From positions 35,637,604 to 35,701,603 of the forward strand of contig NC_091142.1 in assembly GCF_041381155.1 (NCBI RefSeq): a stretch of DNA of 64,000 bases, given 5' to 3'. Below the pieces are notes generated by a model. That model saw only the letters and a list, made by a program, of their open reading frames with translations. It did no database searches and was not told where the DNA came from. Both the position numbers and the translations under genes were made by a program. Origin of the DNA: Argopecten irradians (taxonomy: Eukaryota; Mollusca; Bivalvia; Pectinida; Pectinidae). Positions 1 through 11,579 of this stretch are shown in pieces (within the stretch, counting starts at the first letter, position 1; the number at the start of each line of letters is the position of its first letter).

Positions 1-564
1 GGCTTTATCACATTTCAATGCGTGATTTGTCTTTTGAACAAGTGGTCCATTGAGATTGGGCGTAAAAATGAGAAAATGGAAAAAGAAAAAACATTAATTG
101 AAATATATTGTAATACTAGATTGTTTTCAAGCAATTCTTGTTAGCAGCATAATATCATTAAAAAATACTATGGAAAAGTATACGAAGATTATTATGTTAA
201 AAGACCACATAGAAACGAAAACAGACCAGTTTGCGTTATTATAGTGAGAACCTTAATTATTCTCAAGAAAGAAATGAGCGGCTATGCTTTAGACGTACAT
301 TACAGTATTTTATTTAAAATAGAAGTATTTCCATTTTTGTTTACTTTTCTATCAATAAGACTTCTTCATCAAAGTATTTAAATTAGTCTTTTTTATTTTG
401 TTCATCAAATCGTTTTATTTTTTGTTTTGTTCAATTGGTAAAGTTAAATTGTACAATTGAATTTTTGAGATCACTTTGTTATCAGTTTCCTTTGACTATA
501 AACTCTGCACAAAAATGCTGACGATATTTTTTTAACTGTGCAGTTTTTTGTCAAAAAGATAATC

Positions 565-646
565 TGGCAGCGGTGGGATTCGAACCCACGCCTCCGAAGA
601 GACTGGTGCCTTAAACCAGCGCCTTAGACCGCTCGGCCACGCTACC
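565..646 (-). tRNA. tRNA-Leu (anticodon AAG), copy 1
   Basis: Reading the minus strand, an 82-nt cloverleaf starts GGTAGCGTGG and ends CGCTGCC plus discriminator A. The acceptor stem pairs 7/7 with one G-T. The anticodon stem CTGGT/ACCAG encloses loop TTAAGGC, so the anticodon is AAG. A long variable arm (gtctcttcggaggc) and T-loop TTCGAAT mark it as a class II leucine tRNA. No CCA is encoded and no intron is seen. A run of five T on the minus strand (553-557) just past the 3' end is the likely pol III terminator. It lies in the first unit of a tandem duplication. Confidence 0.97.
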
Positions 647-659
647 TATGCTTTTACAC

Positions 660-757
660 TAATTACATGGTGCAATATGATAAATGTGTACATATATCCT
701 CGAGGATGTTTTGATGTTATACTTATCTTTCACTGCCAGTGGGTCTGGCAATCGTAC
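660..757 (-). promoter_or_regulatory. Conserved block upstream of tRNA-Leu genes
   Basis: About 10-110 bp upstream of the 5' end of each tRNA-Leu gene lie 'tgcaatatgataaatgt', 'cctcgagg' and 'tctggcaatcg'. They occur at about 672-757, 2230-2315 and 4623-4717. The third cluster member keeps these words although most of its other flanking sequence has diverged. An upstream pol III element is a reasonable guess, but shared descent alone could explain it. Confidence 0.4.
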
Positions 758-1557
758 ACACATTTAAAATAAAAAAAGTATATATTTAAGAATTATTTAC
801 GTATATATTTAAGAATTATTTACACTTAAATATTCACTTTCTGTAAGATACTTTATATTGATACTCACCAATCAAGAAGAGTTTTTTTTAGATGTAATTC
901 ACCACCAAAAGTTATCAACATTTTGAGAATTACAAAGCATAGGTTTTAATTTTACAAAGTCAAATAAAAATTTTGTATTTCTGTGCACACATGCTCTCGG
1001 GGGTGATACATACTCAATGGTTATAATTATCTGGGAGCGGTCTGGCGATCGTACCAGTTTGGATGCGATCTGCAATACGTAACACACTTTTGGAAATCAA
1101 AAAGTACATGAAAAATATTTATCTTTGGTGTTTTATTTCGTTTTGTTTGAATAACCTGTACGATTTTTATCCGAATATCAGTTGAAATTTCTGCAACTTG
1201 AAAAAAAAAAAGAATTTTAACGAAAACAAAAAAATATCCACTTACTGTAAAAGATTAATAAGTTCAACTTTTATAATGATTCGAAGAATACAATCGTTTG
1301 TTTAGTGGTTCATGTCTATAGAAATATCAGTACACTGTCAAGTTCAACGTAGCCTACGTATATAAAATATAACATTTCATTTATTAATGCGAATAAAGAT
1401 CTTCCCTTGACAATATTCATTTATACAATTAAACATATAATATGACCCTTATCGTGGTGTTGATAATATATTTGTTTTAATGGTCTGTTCCCATAATTAT
1501 CTTTCTGGAATAAAAAAAACATGGCTTTGGCAATTACTTTAGTTGGTTTTTTTATTC

Positions 1558-2528
1558 GGCTTTATCACATTTCAATGCGTGATTTGTCTTTTGAACAAGT
1601 GGTCCATTGAGATTGGGCGTAAAAATGAGAAAATGGAAAAAGAAAAAACATTAATTGAAATATATTGTAATACTAGATTGTTTTCAAGTAATTCTTGTTA
1701 GCAGCATAATATCATTAAAAAAATACTATGGAAAAGTATACGAAGATTATTATGTTAAAAGACCACATAGAAACGAAAACAGACCAGTTTGCGTTATTAT
1801 AGTGAGAACCTTAATTATTCTCAAGAAAGAAATGAGCGGCTATGCTTTAGACGTACATTACAGTATTTTATTTAAAATAGAAGTATTTCCATTTTTGTTT
1901 ACTTTTCTATCAATAAGACTTCTTCATCAAAGTATTTAAATTAGTCTTTTTTATTTTGTTCATCAAATCGTTTTATTTTTTGTTTTGTTCAATTGGTAAA
2001 GTTAAATTGTACAATTGAATTTTTGAGATCACTTTGTTATCAGTTTCCTTTGACTATAAACTCTGCACAAAAATGCTGACGATATTTTTTTAACTGTGCA
2101 GTTTTTTGTCAAAAAGATAATCTGGCAGCGGTGGGATTCGAACCCACGCCTCCGAAGAGACTGGTGCCTTAAACCAGCGCCTTAGACCGCTCGGCCACGC
2201 TACCTATGCTTTTACACTAATTACATGGTGCAATATGATAAATGTGTACATATATCCTCGAGGATGTTTTGATGTTATACTTATCTTTCACTGCCAGTGG
2301 GTCTGGCAATCGTACCCATTGTGAAATTAAAAAAAAGTATATATTTAAGAATTATTTACGTATATATTTAAGAATTATTTACACTTAAATATTCACTTTC
2401 TGTAAGATACTTTATATTGATACTCACCAATCAAGAAGAGTTTTTTTAGATGTAATTCACCACCAAAAGTTATCAACATTTTGAGAATTACAAAGCATAG
2501 GTTTTAATTTTACAAAGTCAAATAAAAG
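1558..2528. repeat. Tandem duplication, unit 2 (tRNA-Leu region)
   Basis: Second copy of the block at 1-969, about 1557 bp away. The non-duplicated spacer (970-1557) has a weak relative at about 3030-3150: both carry 'atggtctgttcccataatta' and a following 'agctttatc/ggctttatc'. This suggests an older, decayed round of the same duplication. Confidence 0.93.
2123..2204 (-). tRNA. tRNA-Leu (anticodon AAG), copy 2
   Basis: Identical over all 82 nt to the copy at 565-646, with the same flanks because it lies in the second unit of the ~1.56 kb-period duplication. The T5 terminator is at 2111-2115 (minus strand). The A-box and B-box promoters are internal and intact, so it should be transcribed. 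Confidence 0.97.
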
Positions 2529-2900
2529 CTCAAAAGGAATATTAGCTGTACAGCCAAACAATTCTGATATTTACGTCTACAGTGCAGTAAAACCAAAGCC
2601 AAGTCAAACCACGAAGCCAAGTTGTGGTCTACAATCTTATTTAACATTTTCACAGTGGTATTAATAATTGTAATATGACTTATGTAGACTTATGTTTTCA
2701 TGTAAACATACATTAAGCATAAAAACAGGAACTTTGACAGTGCAAAAAATATTGTGTTGAAACTATTATTTATAAGGCATTATACATTTTTGTCTGTGCT
2801 ATTGAATTGTTATCAAAGCTTATTCATAATACTTTATATTTTTAATAGATTACCCAAGAAAAAATAGCAGTAACGGCACTTAAACATTTTAAACACAATA
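2440..2900. repeat. Dispersed repeat, copy at the tRNA cluster
   Basis: Shares word order with 42139-42600 and partly 59785-59910: 'attcaccac', 'aaaag..at..tttgagaat', 'aaataaaagctcaaaa', 'gtctac', 'gccaagttgtggt/gacaagttgtggta', and 'aatagat..c..aagaaaaa'. Identity is moderate, so it is an old dispersed repeat of unknown class. No coding potential seen. Confidence 0.5.
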
Positions 2901-3158
2901 ATAAATATTTTCGTTATATCAATATGCTAGTGAAAGCATCAGCGTGAACTTATGGGAATTACATCTCCAAAATATAACACTACGTTAATAATATGAAAAA
3001 AAATCCCGACAATATTAATCAATACCATTGAGCATATAATGTGACCATTAACGTGTTATTAATCTGCTTGTTTCGAATGGTCTGTTCCCATAATTATCCT
3101 TATCAAAAACTAGGTTTTGATCTTTAGTTGGCGTTTATTTACACAGCTTTATCGCTTT

Positions 3159-3527
3159 TAAAGGCCCATTACCTTTCCGGAGCAAAATATAAAGGTTTCT
3201 TAAAAACATTAATAACATCAGAAAATGCATTTCGATGATCTAAAATAAGGTTACGACACCAAACATATGCAAGATTTCCTGCGTAATGTATGAAAACAGT
3301 GATAGTCAACTACCGCGCGGTATTTAGGACGACGGCGGGAAACATAATACGACCCGCGTTATGAAAATAAACATTTTATTTATTTTAATCAAATCGTTCA
3401 GAAGGTGATGATAAGTGTAGTATTAACGGTAAGTTAATAATATTTAGGACTCTACAAAATTATCGATCTTGTTTTACATTCCCATTTTAAAAATCAAAAG
3501 CCGTTTCGGAAAGGTAGTGGGCCTTTA
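3159..3527. mobile_element. MITE-like TIR element A, copy 1
   Basis: Ends are inverted copies: 'aaaggcccattacctttccg' at the left and 'cggaaaggtagtgggcct' at the right, about 369 bp apart, with no ORF. A second member lies at 23822-24174 in the opposite orientation and shares interior words (cataa..gggtaatatta tgtttctc on one strand). This is a short nonautonomous DNA transposon; superfamily not determined. Confidence 0.75.
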
Positions 3528-4516
3528 ATGTATGATTCAATTTTCAACACAATATTACCTGGACCTGCAAATGATCAAATGAAAGAATATAGCAAGCAAA
3601 ACCATATGATTGAGCGAGTGTGTTTTGAACAGTATGCAATATTTTGTAACGTGTTCAAGTAGTTTTTATTTTGACCCCAATCCAATATTATATTACAAAA
3701 CTGCTTCAGCTATAAGTGTATCTCCTACTATTTACATCATTGTCTCTCTGATCATGAACGTCACTATTAACCTAGTGACGCGGTGGTCATTGTTTGACTA
3801 GTCCTCGATGGTCAGATAGTCAGTAATTCTCCCTTACCACTACAACTAGTGATACACTTAAGTCCTTATCTGTTGACTAGATTATGTATACCATGCTACT
3901 GACATAACAAACGAATCCTTTCAATTTAAGGAACACAGAACAGATAAAAGAGGAAATGTTCATACAGACAGCCTGACTTTCCGCTCTCATTGTTCAAATT
4001 ACAACATACGAGGATGCTAAAAACGAGCAGAAGCAAAACACGAAACTTAAGTATAGGCTATAGACAATGTTCGAGCAAATACGTAAACGAAAAATTTCAA
4101 CAATTCGATTGCAAAATCTATGAAGGTTTAAAGGTTAATTCCTAAAGACCTAGACACAAAAACAGAACATTTTGCTTGTTTATATTGGGAACATTATATT
4201 GATTTATTTAGTCATTGTCTGAGTAGAACATTGCCTATCAAAATCTGAAATGAACAAATATACTAAATAAGGACATTATGTTTCTATGAAATATTAACCT
4301 TTTTTGTTTACTTGCATTACGAAGCCTGATTCCTTTCCTTTTTTAATTAGATTTACCCTTATGTTTCATTTTGTTCCATTTGTAAAGTATAAGAAAATAA
4401 GTTGGTTCTTTAATATCACATGTTTATCACAGTATTATTTTATTCCAATGAATAAACATAAATACAAATAAACATGTGTCTTTATTGTGCCGCATTTTCC
4501 AAAAGTATATATAACC

Positions 4517-4598
4517 TGGCAGCGGTGGAATTCGAACCCACGCCTCCGAAGAGACCGGTGCCTTAAACCAGCGCCTTAGACCGCTCGGCCACGCTACC
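4517..4598 (-). tRNA. tRNA-Leu (anticodon AAG), copy 3, diverged
   Basis: Same 82-nt tRNA-Leu(AAG) with two base differences from copies 1 and 2. One turns a T-stem G-C pair into a G-T wobble, the other puts a wobble in the anticodon stem. Both leave the fold intact. A short T4 terminator lies at 4501-4504 (minus strand). Flanks have mostly diverged except for blocks just upstream of the gene (about 4615-4715), so this is an older member of the cluster. Confidence 0.94.
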
Positions 4599-4749
4599 TA
4601 CTTCTTGTCACTTTTCACATGATGCAATATGATAAATGTCTACCTATGTCCTCGAGGGCAGTGCATTTACATACGCATGGTTTATATTTATCTTATTGGG
4701 CGATCTGGCAATCGCACTTGTTTCGATATAATCAGAATTACGTAAACGT

Positions 4750-7700
4750 TTGTAAATTTTATAATACATGAATTACCGGTTTTTACATTTCTGCTTTTAT
4801 ATATATATACTCTCTCAATCGTTATATTTCTTTTGCCCTCTAGACATTTGTTAATAAGTGAAAAGATAATTTTCCTAATTTTCCATGATCAATTTTGTCA
4901 GTTTTGATTTAATATGATTTAGTCTCAACTTGTTTCATATTGTTTTCTTTAGACTGACATATAATAACATATAAAACTGCATAGCATGAACTATTATTTT
5001 GAAATAAGTTTGTTTTAAATCCGATAAAAGTAAGATCTTGTCAATGACGATACAAAAAGAGGATATGATATTATAATAATACTTAAATATCATAATTATT
5101 TTTGTATTGGCGTAGTTTGAGTTATACATGACAAATAAGAACATCAACAAATACCATGACTGTTACGAATACTATGGCTGTTACCAAGACCTCGATCATA
5201 GTATTAACGAAACTAGCAAAACATTAACAAAGACCGTGGCGGTTACACAACAGAATCAATCCAAACTGACGAAAACAAGCTTAATCAATTTGTATTTTAT
5301 ATATCTAAATGTCAAGTGTGTTTTATAAAACATGGTTGATTAACATTCATATATTATACCAATAACTTTTTTAAGCGATCGTTTTTGGGTTTTTGACCAA
5401 CTTAACCATATTTTTATAATAAATGCATATTTGTTCTTTTGTTTCCAATATTTGGTTGAATTTATATATGTTGAAATTTAAACTTTGTCTATGCTTAAGG
5501 TTTTATCCCCGTTTTAGCTAGTATTACTTTATATTTCTGAACTTTTTCTTTATGTTAAAAAGTATGGTTTAAGTAATGATATTGCTACACAATCAGTGAA
5601 AACTTCCCACTGGGTATGTAACTATATTAATGTATCAATGATAGTTTTCATGTCTATACCTACTCTCTGATGAGCACTGGGACAAAACTAAGTTGATCAA
5701 AAGTGGGGAAACCTGCATCATGACTAACTTTAGGTATTACAGTTGACTCGTGAATTGTTATGTACACGTAGTTTGTAAATTTGAAAAAAAATATGCTAAG
5801 GTTTTTTATTTTGATGATTGAAATGATTACCTTCATTTTTGTTTCATATTTAGGCTGTAATTTACAACCGCAATGTATTAGGTGCCGACCTAGTTCTGTT
5901 AACTTGCGCCACAAGAAGTGATATTTAGGATGTGTAATAAAAAACTATTAGCTTAAAAGGGGATATTACTTCAAAAACAATTCCCACTTTACCGCATGGT
6001 GATTATTTAAATATGGATGTTATTCAACTCTCCAATTTGGTGGATATTTTTGTATTTTGTATGATTTTTTAAGAAATTATCATTTAATGATGATCAACAT
6101 TACCAGATAGTTATTTGAATGAGCAGTATAAGTTTATATAGTAATTAAAGCAATAAATAGTGTATTGTATGACAGGGTGTGTATAAGATTTGAGAGGATG
6201 TGTATGTTTGTTCGTGTATGTCTTGTAAACATCGTATTGTGCAGTGTAAGATTTTTTACAACTGAGCGGAAGGGCATCTGAATTTGTAAACAGGAACTGA
6301 TTTGGAATGCACATTTATACATTTTGTAGTACCATTTGTACGAAAGATCTTTTAAGAAGTATGAATCTCTACATAACCATGACAAAACCCCATCCATTGG
6401 CTGCTGTTGATAGGTTTCCATCTGTATCATATCTTTCTTTATGTACGGTGACCACACAATCCTTGTGAAGACGTAGTGAGCCTTACATTGTTTCAGATCA
6501 AAATAAAAAATAATGTCTGTCCTATATAGAACCAAAGGAAATGTATTCTTAAAGTAAAGATGACTTTATTACTGTGTCCCTTAGGTTACCTTCAAAGTTA
6601 ACATATAATCGAACATTTTTCTGATATCATTTTTGTTATTTATACCAAATTCTTATTGAGTATTGATGGGATTGCCATCCTCTATATTAATAGCCCTATT
6701 CCTTTATAATTTTTACAGTAACTTTATATGACCTGCATGGCCTTTGCTTATTTATAATTACGACATGGTAGAAAAGTGGACCACGGGACGGGAATTCCTA
6801 CACGGTCCATGTGACAACGGCCATAAACCAACTTTATCCATGGGATCTCACAGAAAGTGACCATCATATGTTAAAAGTGCAAACTCCTCATCTGAAGCTT
6901 GACGAAAGTGACCATTTCCTTCGCTGACCACTAACTGACCTTCAAACAACACAAAGGTCAACACTCAACAGACCTAGAAGATATGCCTTGTTGTTCATGG
7001 TGACGGTTAGTGTGCATTTCATTAATCATTTAAACCCGACTTAGACCTTCTGTCAAACTGAAGCTTATGATACATACTTCAAGTTAAATGTCTGCACGTT
7101 GTATTTTTAACTTTCATTATATACAAGGTTTTGACACGTAAAGACCATAATCATTTTTTCAAATCAAATAAAGGAACATTGTATGGCTTTGAAGCTGCAC
7201 ATATCTCTCTGTCATCTTTAAATGAAATCTGTGTAGCCTTTGATTGGTCAGCTTTTTATCTCCTGAAGTGTCTTCTGTTTAATTTGCTATGCATAATCCA
7301 GATATACATGTAACGACACTGATAGTAACCCCTGGAATATTGAGAATGAACCGAAGACTATACACAACACGTCAATAGAAATTTTTTAATAATTTATTTT
7401 TCCTGTGAGCTACAAAGATATATACCATAACATTGATATATGGTAAAAACAGATAATATATATAATATAAACATAATGTAGACAAAAACACATAACATCA
7501 TATAACCATTACATAAAGCACACAGCTTTCCTACATTAGTCTCCGTATCCTTTCCCAATGTAATTCACATGTAAAAGTCTCAATTTCACAAAATATACAG
7601 ATGTATGAACTTGATGAAACATGTGCATATGGACCTTAGCTATTCAGTACAGATATAATAAATAATCATAATAGGCAATAACCGTGCATGGAAATCAAAT

Positions 7701-8830
7701 GTATATCATTATCAAATGGTGTTGAAAACAAAAACATAATTGTCAATTTTGCTAAGGATTTATTGTTTAATTTTCACATCATTATAAGATAGTTTCAAAC
7801 AAAGAATGTCCCGTTGAGATACAATGTCAGATTTGTATTGTTTATTATAAGTGATCTGTATACAGACTATTGTGTGATGATGACCCTGTTTAGGCTGGAC
7901 TGACCTCCTATCTACATTTCACTTTATCATCCCTTTCACATGTACATGTCCCACTTACAACACTCAAGTACCTCCATTCAACAATCATAACACACTAAGT
8001 CCCCCCTCCACTACTCCGGCTAAAATATCTGTCCCTTCCTTTTTCCTGGTACCTTTAGCTCAGCCTAAATACTTTTAGCTAAAATAAACAATGTCCTTTT
8101 TTAAAACATATACACCACACTCATACATTGTGAAGCTACAGGTGAACTTGTTACAAAATATAACATTCAGACCAGAATATAACTCTTTCCATGGAGACAA
8201 CTTCTAGATGTATTCCTCAAAATTGGGTCATTATTGTATAGAATATTGTAGGTTTTAAGACGTATATTAATAATAAACAGACAATGATGATTAATAAATG
8301 GCTATTCTGTGTCAAGAAATGAAATGGGTCTATAGTCTCCAAAATTAGGCTATAATAGCAATTTATATTGGAAAGACAAATAGGAAGAATACATACAAGT
8401 TATCTACTATCCTCAGAGAGAATACATACATGCAATCTATTATCCTAAGTCATCTCTGGCTCTCATCCATTGTTAGTTCTAAGGGGAACCTATAGCTTTA
8501 ACGCACACATCTCTCTAAATATAGGGATTATACAAGGTTTACTACGATTGGAACAATCCTTTAACCAGTTAACAATAATGTACCTATAAAACTTGTTTCT
8601 GAATCCTATTTCTTCCTTATTCGTACTTGATGCTACTTTTGTAATCATGATATAGAAAAATAAAAATGAATGAATTAAACGTCTATATTAAATGCAAAGT
8701 GTGGTCTGTTTGGTGCATGGTCCCAGTCTGACAGAAATAGTCCACAAAACTAAGAAATAAAATTAGTATAAACAACAAGGGAGGATTACCGGTAAAACCT
8801 TGCTAAACCACACTCCTGATATCAATATCC
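4750..8830. other. Intergenic, no gene seen
   Basis: AT-rich sequence with only short chance ORFs lacking codon bias, domains or splice context. No tRNA or clear repeat was recognised. An AATAAA hexamer on the minus strand at 7393-7398 could be a 3' end of a minus-strand transcript, but nothing else supports it. Confidence 0.4.
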
Positions 8831-8833
8831 GAT

Positions 8834-8966
8834 TGTATATAACAGTGGTATACTGTATTACACGTGTTGGCTATCCGGCTGTATATAAGTAGTGGTATAC
8901 TGTATTACACGTGTTGGCTATCCGGCTGTATATAAGTAGTGGTATAGTGTATTACACGTGTTGGTC
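8834..8966. repeat. 47-bp tandem repeat, three copies
   Basis: Units at 8834-8880, 8881-8927 and 8928-8966 (partial) share 'gtatataagtagtggtatac', then 'tgtattacacgtgttggct' and 'atccggct'. Copies 1 and 2 are nearly identical; the third diverges at its end. Confidence 0.9.
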
Positions 8967-9266
8967 GAGTTATGTAACCGATCACTTATCTTGTTTAACG
9001 GTACCAGGGAAGACTTCCTGGTTATATAGCCAACATGTATAACTCAAGTAGAATTACATAACTGTAGCATTAGGTATAAAAATATTCTACCAAGTCATTT
9101 GACATTCGATATTTTGATGTTTTTACATCAAGAATTTTAATGACAAGTAAGATCGATGCTTGAGATAGGTAAAAATGATATGTTTAATTTACTTTCAGAC
9201 TTTAAAGAAACTTTTACCATTAATGAAACCAATAGAGTCTGTATTCATTTATAATTAATGAATCTT

Positions 9267-9506
9267 TTTGTACTTTGCCTGCTAGTATAACATTATTTTG
9301 TACTTTGCCTATTACTACAACATTATTTTGTACTTTGCCTACTACTACAACATTATTCTGTACTTTGTCTGATAGTACAACTTTATTTTGTACTTTGCCT
9401 GCTAGTACAACTTTATTTTGTACTTTGTCTGCTAGTACAACTTTATTTTGTACTTTGCCTGCTAGTACAACATTATTTTGTACATTGCCTGCTATTATAA
9501 AAAGTT
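9267..9506. repeat. 30-bp tandem repeat, about eight copies
   Basis: Eight successive 30-bp units built on 'tttgtactttgcctgctagt' followed by 'acaacattat' or 'acaactttat'. The unit length is a multiple of three, which leaves both strands open across the array. The peptides would be simple repeats and are not believed to be genes. Confidence 0.93.
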
Positions 9507-9633
9507 TCTGAATCAATAGTGACTGATAAGAAGCATCCTTCAACATCAATCATTTTTCGTACATTGCCTGCTATCATAAAAAGTTTCTGAATCAATAGTG
9601 ACTGATAAGAAGCATCCTTCAACATCAATCATT
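9484..9633. repeat. 79-bp direct duplication
   Basis: The stretch starting 'attgcctgctattataaaaa' is repeated at an offset of 79 bp (9484 and 9563) and continues through 'catccttcaacatcaatcat'. It includes the last unit of the 30-bp array, so it probably arose by slippage from that array's edge. Confidence 0.85.
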
Positions 9634-9953
9634 ATGTGTAAAACAAACTTTAACCAGATGTTAATTATGACACAGGGTATTAATGACGCTAAACTTCAAG
9701 TAAACTGATCTAAGCCCATGTCATTTTGATTCTCTCTTCATATCATTAAACAATTCCTACACAGGTCTATTACCAGGCTTGAAATTCAAAGTTTATAATA
9801 TTACTGAAAAGACAAAATAATTTCAAAATATAATTGTGAATTTACATAATTAATTTTAATTGATATTTGAACTGAGCTCAACCATTATAGTGTAAATTTA
9901 TTCTTGATTAAACCACTTGTTATGGAAAAAATTAGAAGACTAAACTAACAATG

Positions 9954-11564
9954 TCTGACAATGGAAAGAGGGATCTTTTCCCTGCTTTTCAAACTTTTTC
10001 AAACACATGACATATAAAATTTGAGACAGATCGCTATAGTACTTTCTAAGAAATAGTGGTAACAAACTTCAACAATGAAATCTAAGATGGCGGCCGGTTG
10101 GCCATCTTGTTTACCGATCAGTCCCGAAAGGCATTATGCATCAGTCCTAAAAGGTACTATGCACAACTAGGGTACAAGGGGAACCTACACATAAAATTTG
10201 AAAAAGATCCCTTCAGTACTTTCTGAGAAATAGCGGTAACAAACTTTAACAATCAAAATCCAATATGGCCGTCGGTCGGCCATCTTGTTTACCGATCGGT
10301 CCCAATTAACAATATGCACAACTAGGGTCCTTGGGGAACCTTCATATGAAATTTGTAAACGATACCTTCAGTACTTTTTGAGAAATAGCGGTAACAAACT
10401 TTAACTATCAAAATCCAAGCCATCTTGTTGACCGATCGGTTCCAAAATGCAATATGCACAACTAGGGCCCTAGGGAAACCTATATATGAAATTTGAGAAA
10501 GATCCCTTCAGTACTTTTTGAGTAATAGCGGTAACAAACTTTAACTGTCAAAATCCAAGATGGCCACCTGTCGGCCATCTTGTTCACCGATCGGTCCCAA
10601 AATGTAACATGCACAACTAGGGTCCTAGAGGAACCTGTATATGAAATTTGAGAAAGATCCCTTCAGCACTTTTTGAGAAATAGCATAACAAACTTTTAAC
10701 TATCAAAATCCAAGATGGCCACCTGTCGGCCATCTTGTTGACCGATCGGTCCCAAAATGCAATATGCACAACTAGGGTCCTAGGGGAACCTACATATGAA
10801 ATTTGAGAAAGATCCCTTCAGTACTTTCTGAGAAATAGCGGTAACAAACTTTAACTATCAAAATCCAAGATGGCCGCCTGTCGGCCATCTTGTTGACCGA
10901 TCGGTCCCAAAATGCAATATGCACAACAAGGGTCCTAGGGGAACCTATATATATGAAATTTGAGAAAGATCCCTTCAGTACTTTCTGAGAAATAGCGGTA
11001 ACAAACTTTAACTATCAAAATCCAAGATGGCCGCCTGTCGGCCATCTTGTTGACCGATCGGTCCCAAAATGCAATATGCACAACTAGGGCCCTAGGGGAA
11101 CCTATATATGAAATTTGAGAAAGATCCCTGCAGTACTTTTTGAGAAATAGCGGTAACAAACTTTAACTATCAAAATCCAAGATGGCTGCCTGTCGGCCAT
11201 CTTGTTGACCGATCAGTCCCAAAATGCAATATGCACAACTGGAGTCCTATGGAAACCTGTACATTAAATTTGAGAAAGATCCCTTCAGCACTTTCTGAGA
11301 AATAGCGGTAACAAACTTTAACTATCAAAATCCAAGATGGCCGCCTGTCGGCCATCTTGTTGACCGATCGGTCCCAAAATGCAATATGCACAACTAGAGT
11401 CCTAGGGGAAGCTACATATGAAATTTGAGAAAGATCCCTTCAGCACTTTCTGAGAATTAGCGGTAACAAGAATTGTTAACGGACGGACGGACGGAAGGAC
11501 GGACGGACGACGGACTGAGGACGAAAGGCGATTTGAAAAGCCCACCATCTGATGATGGTGGGCT
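9954..11564. mobile_element. Tandem-repeat-bearing mobile element (about nine 155-bp units)
   Basis: A unique head beginning 'tctgacaatggaaagagg' leads into about nine units of ~155 bp plus a partial one (about 10016-11475). Each unit has 'agaaatagcggtaacaaact' and a palindromic core of the type 'agatggccgcctgtcggcc'. The tail is a GGAC-rich run (11480-11520), then 'acgaaaggcgatttgaa', then a perfect hairpin at 11539-11564 (11-bp arms, loop tgat). A shorter relative with the same head and tail lies at 27604-28060. Head, variable-number core and 3' hairpin resemble bivalve 'pearl' elements and nonautonomous Helitron/Helentron relatives. No transposase is present. Confidence 0.75.
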
Positions 11565-11579
11565 AAAAATCTGCTTACA

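Larger units (their letters stand above)
1..969. repeat. Tandem duplication, unit 1 (tRNA-Leu region)
   Basis: Positions 1-969 match 1558-2528 almost base for base, with only a few substitutions and short indels. The match starts with 'ggctttatcacatttcaatg' in both and stops after 'acaaagtcaaataaaa'. The window edge cuts this unit, so its true start may lie outside. The duplicated block carries one tRNA-Leu gene. Confidence 0.95.

Noticed and set aside
9220-9549. 109-codon minus-strand ORF of VQNKVVLAGK-type repeats
   Set aside because: Produced by the 30-bp tandem array; the opposite strand is equally open.
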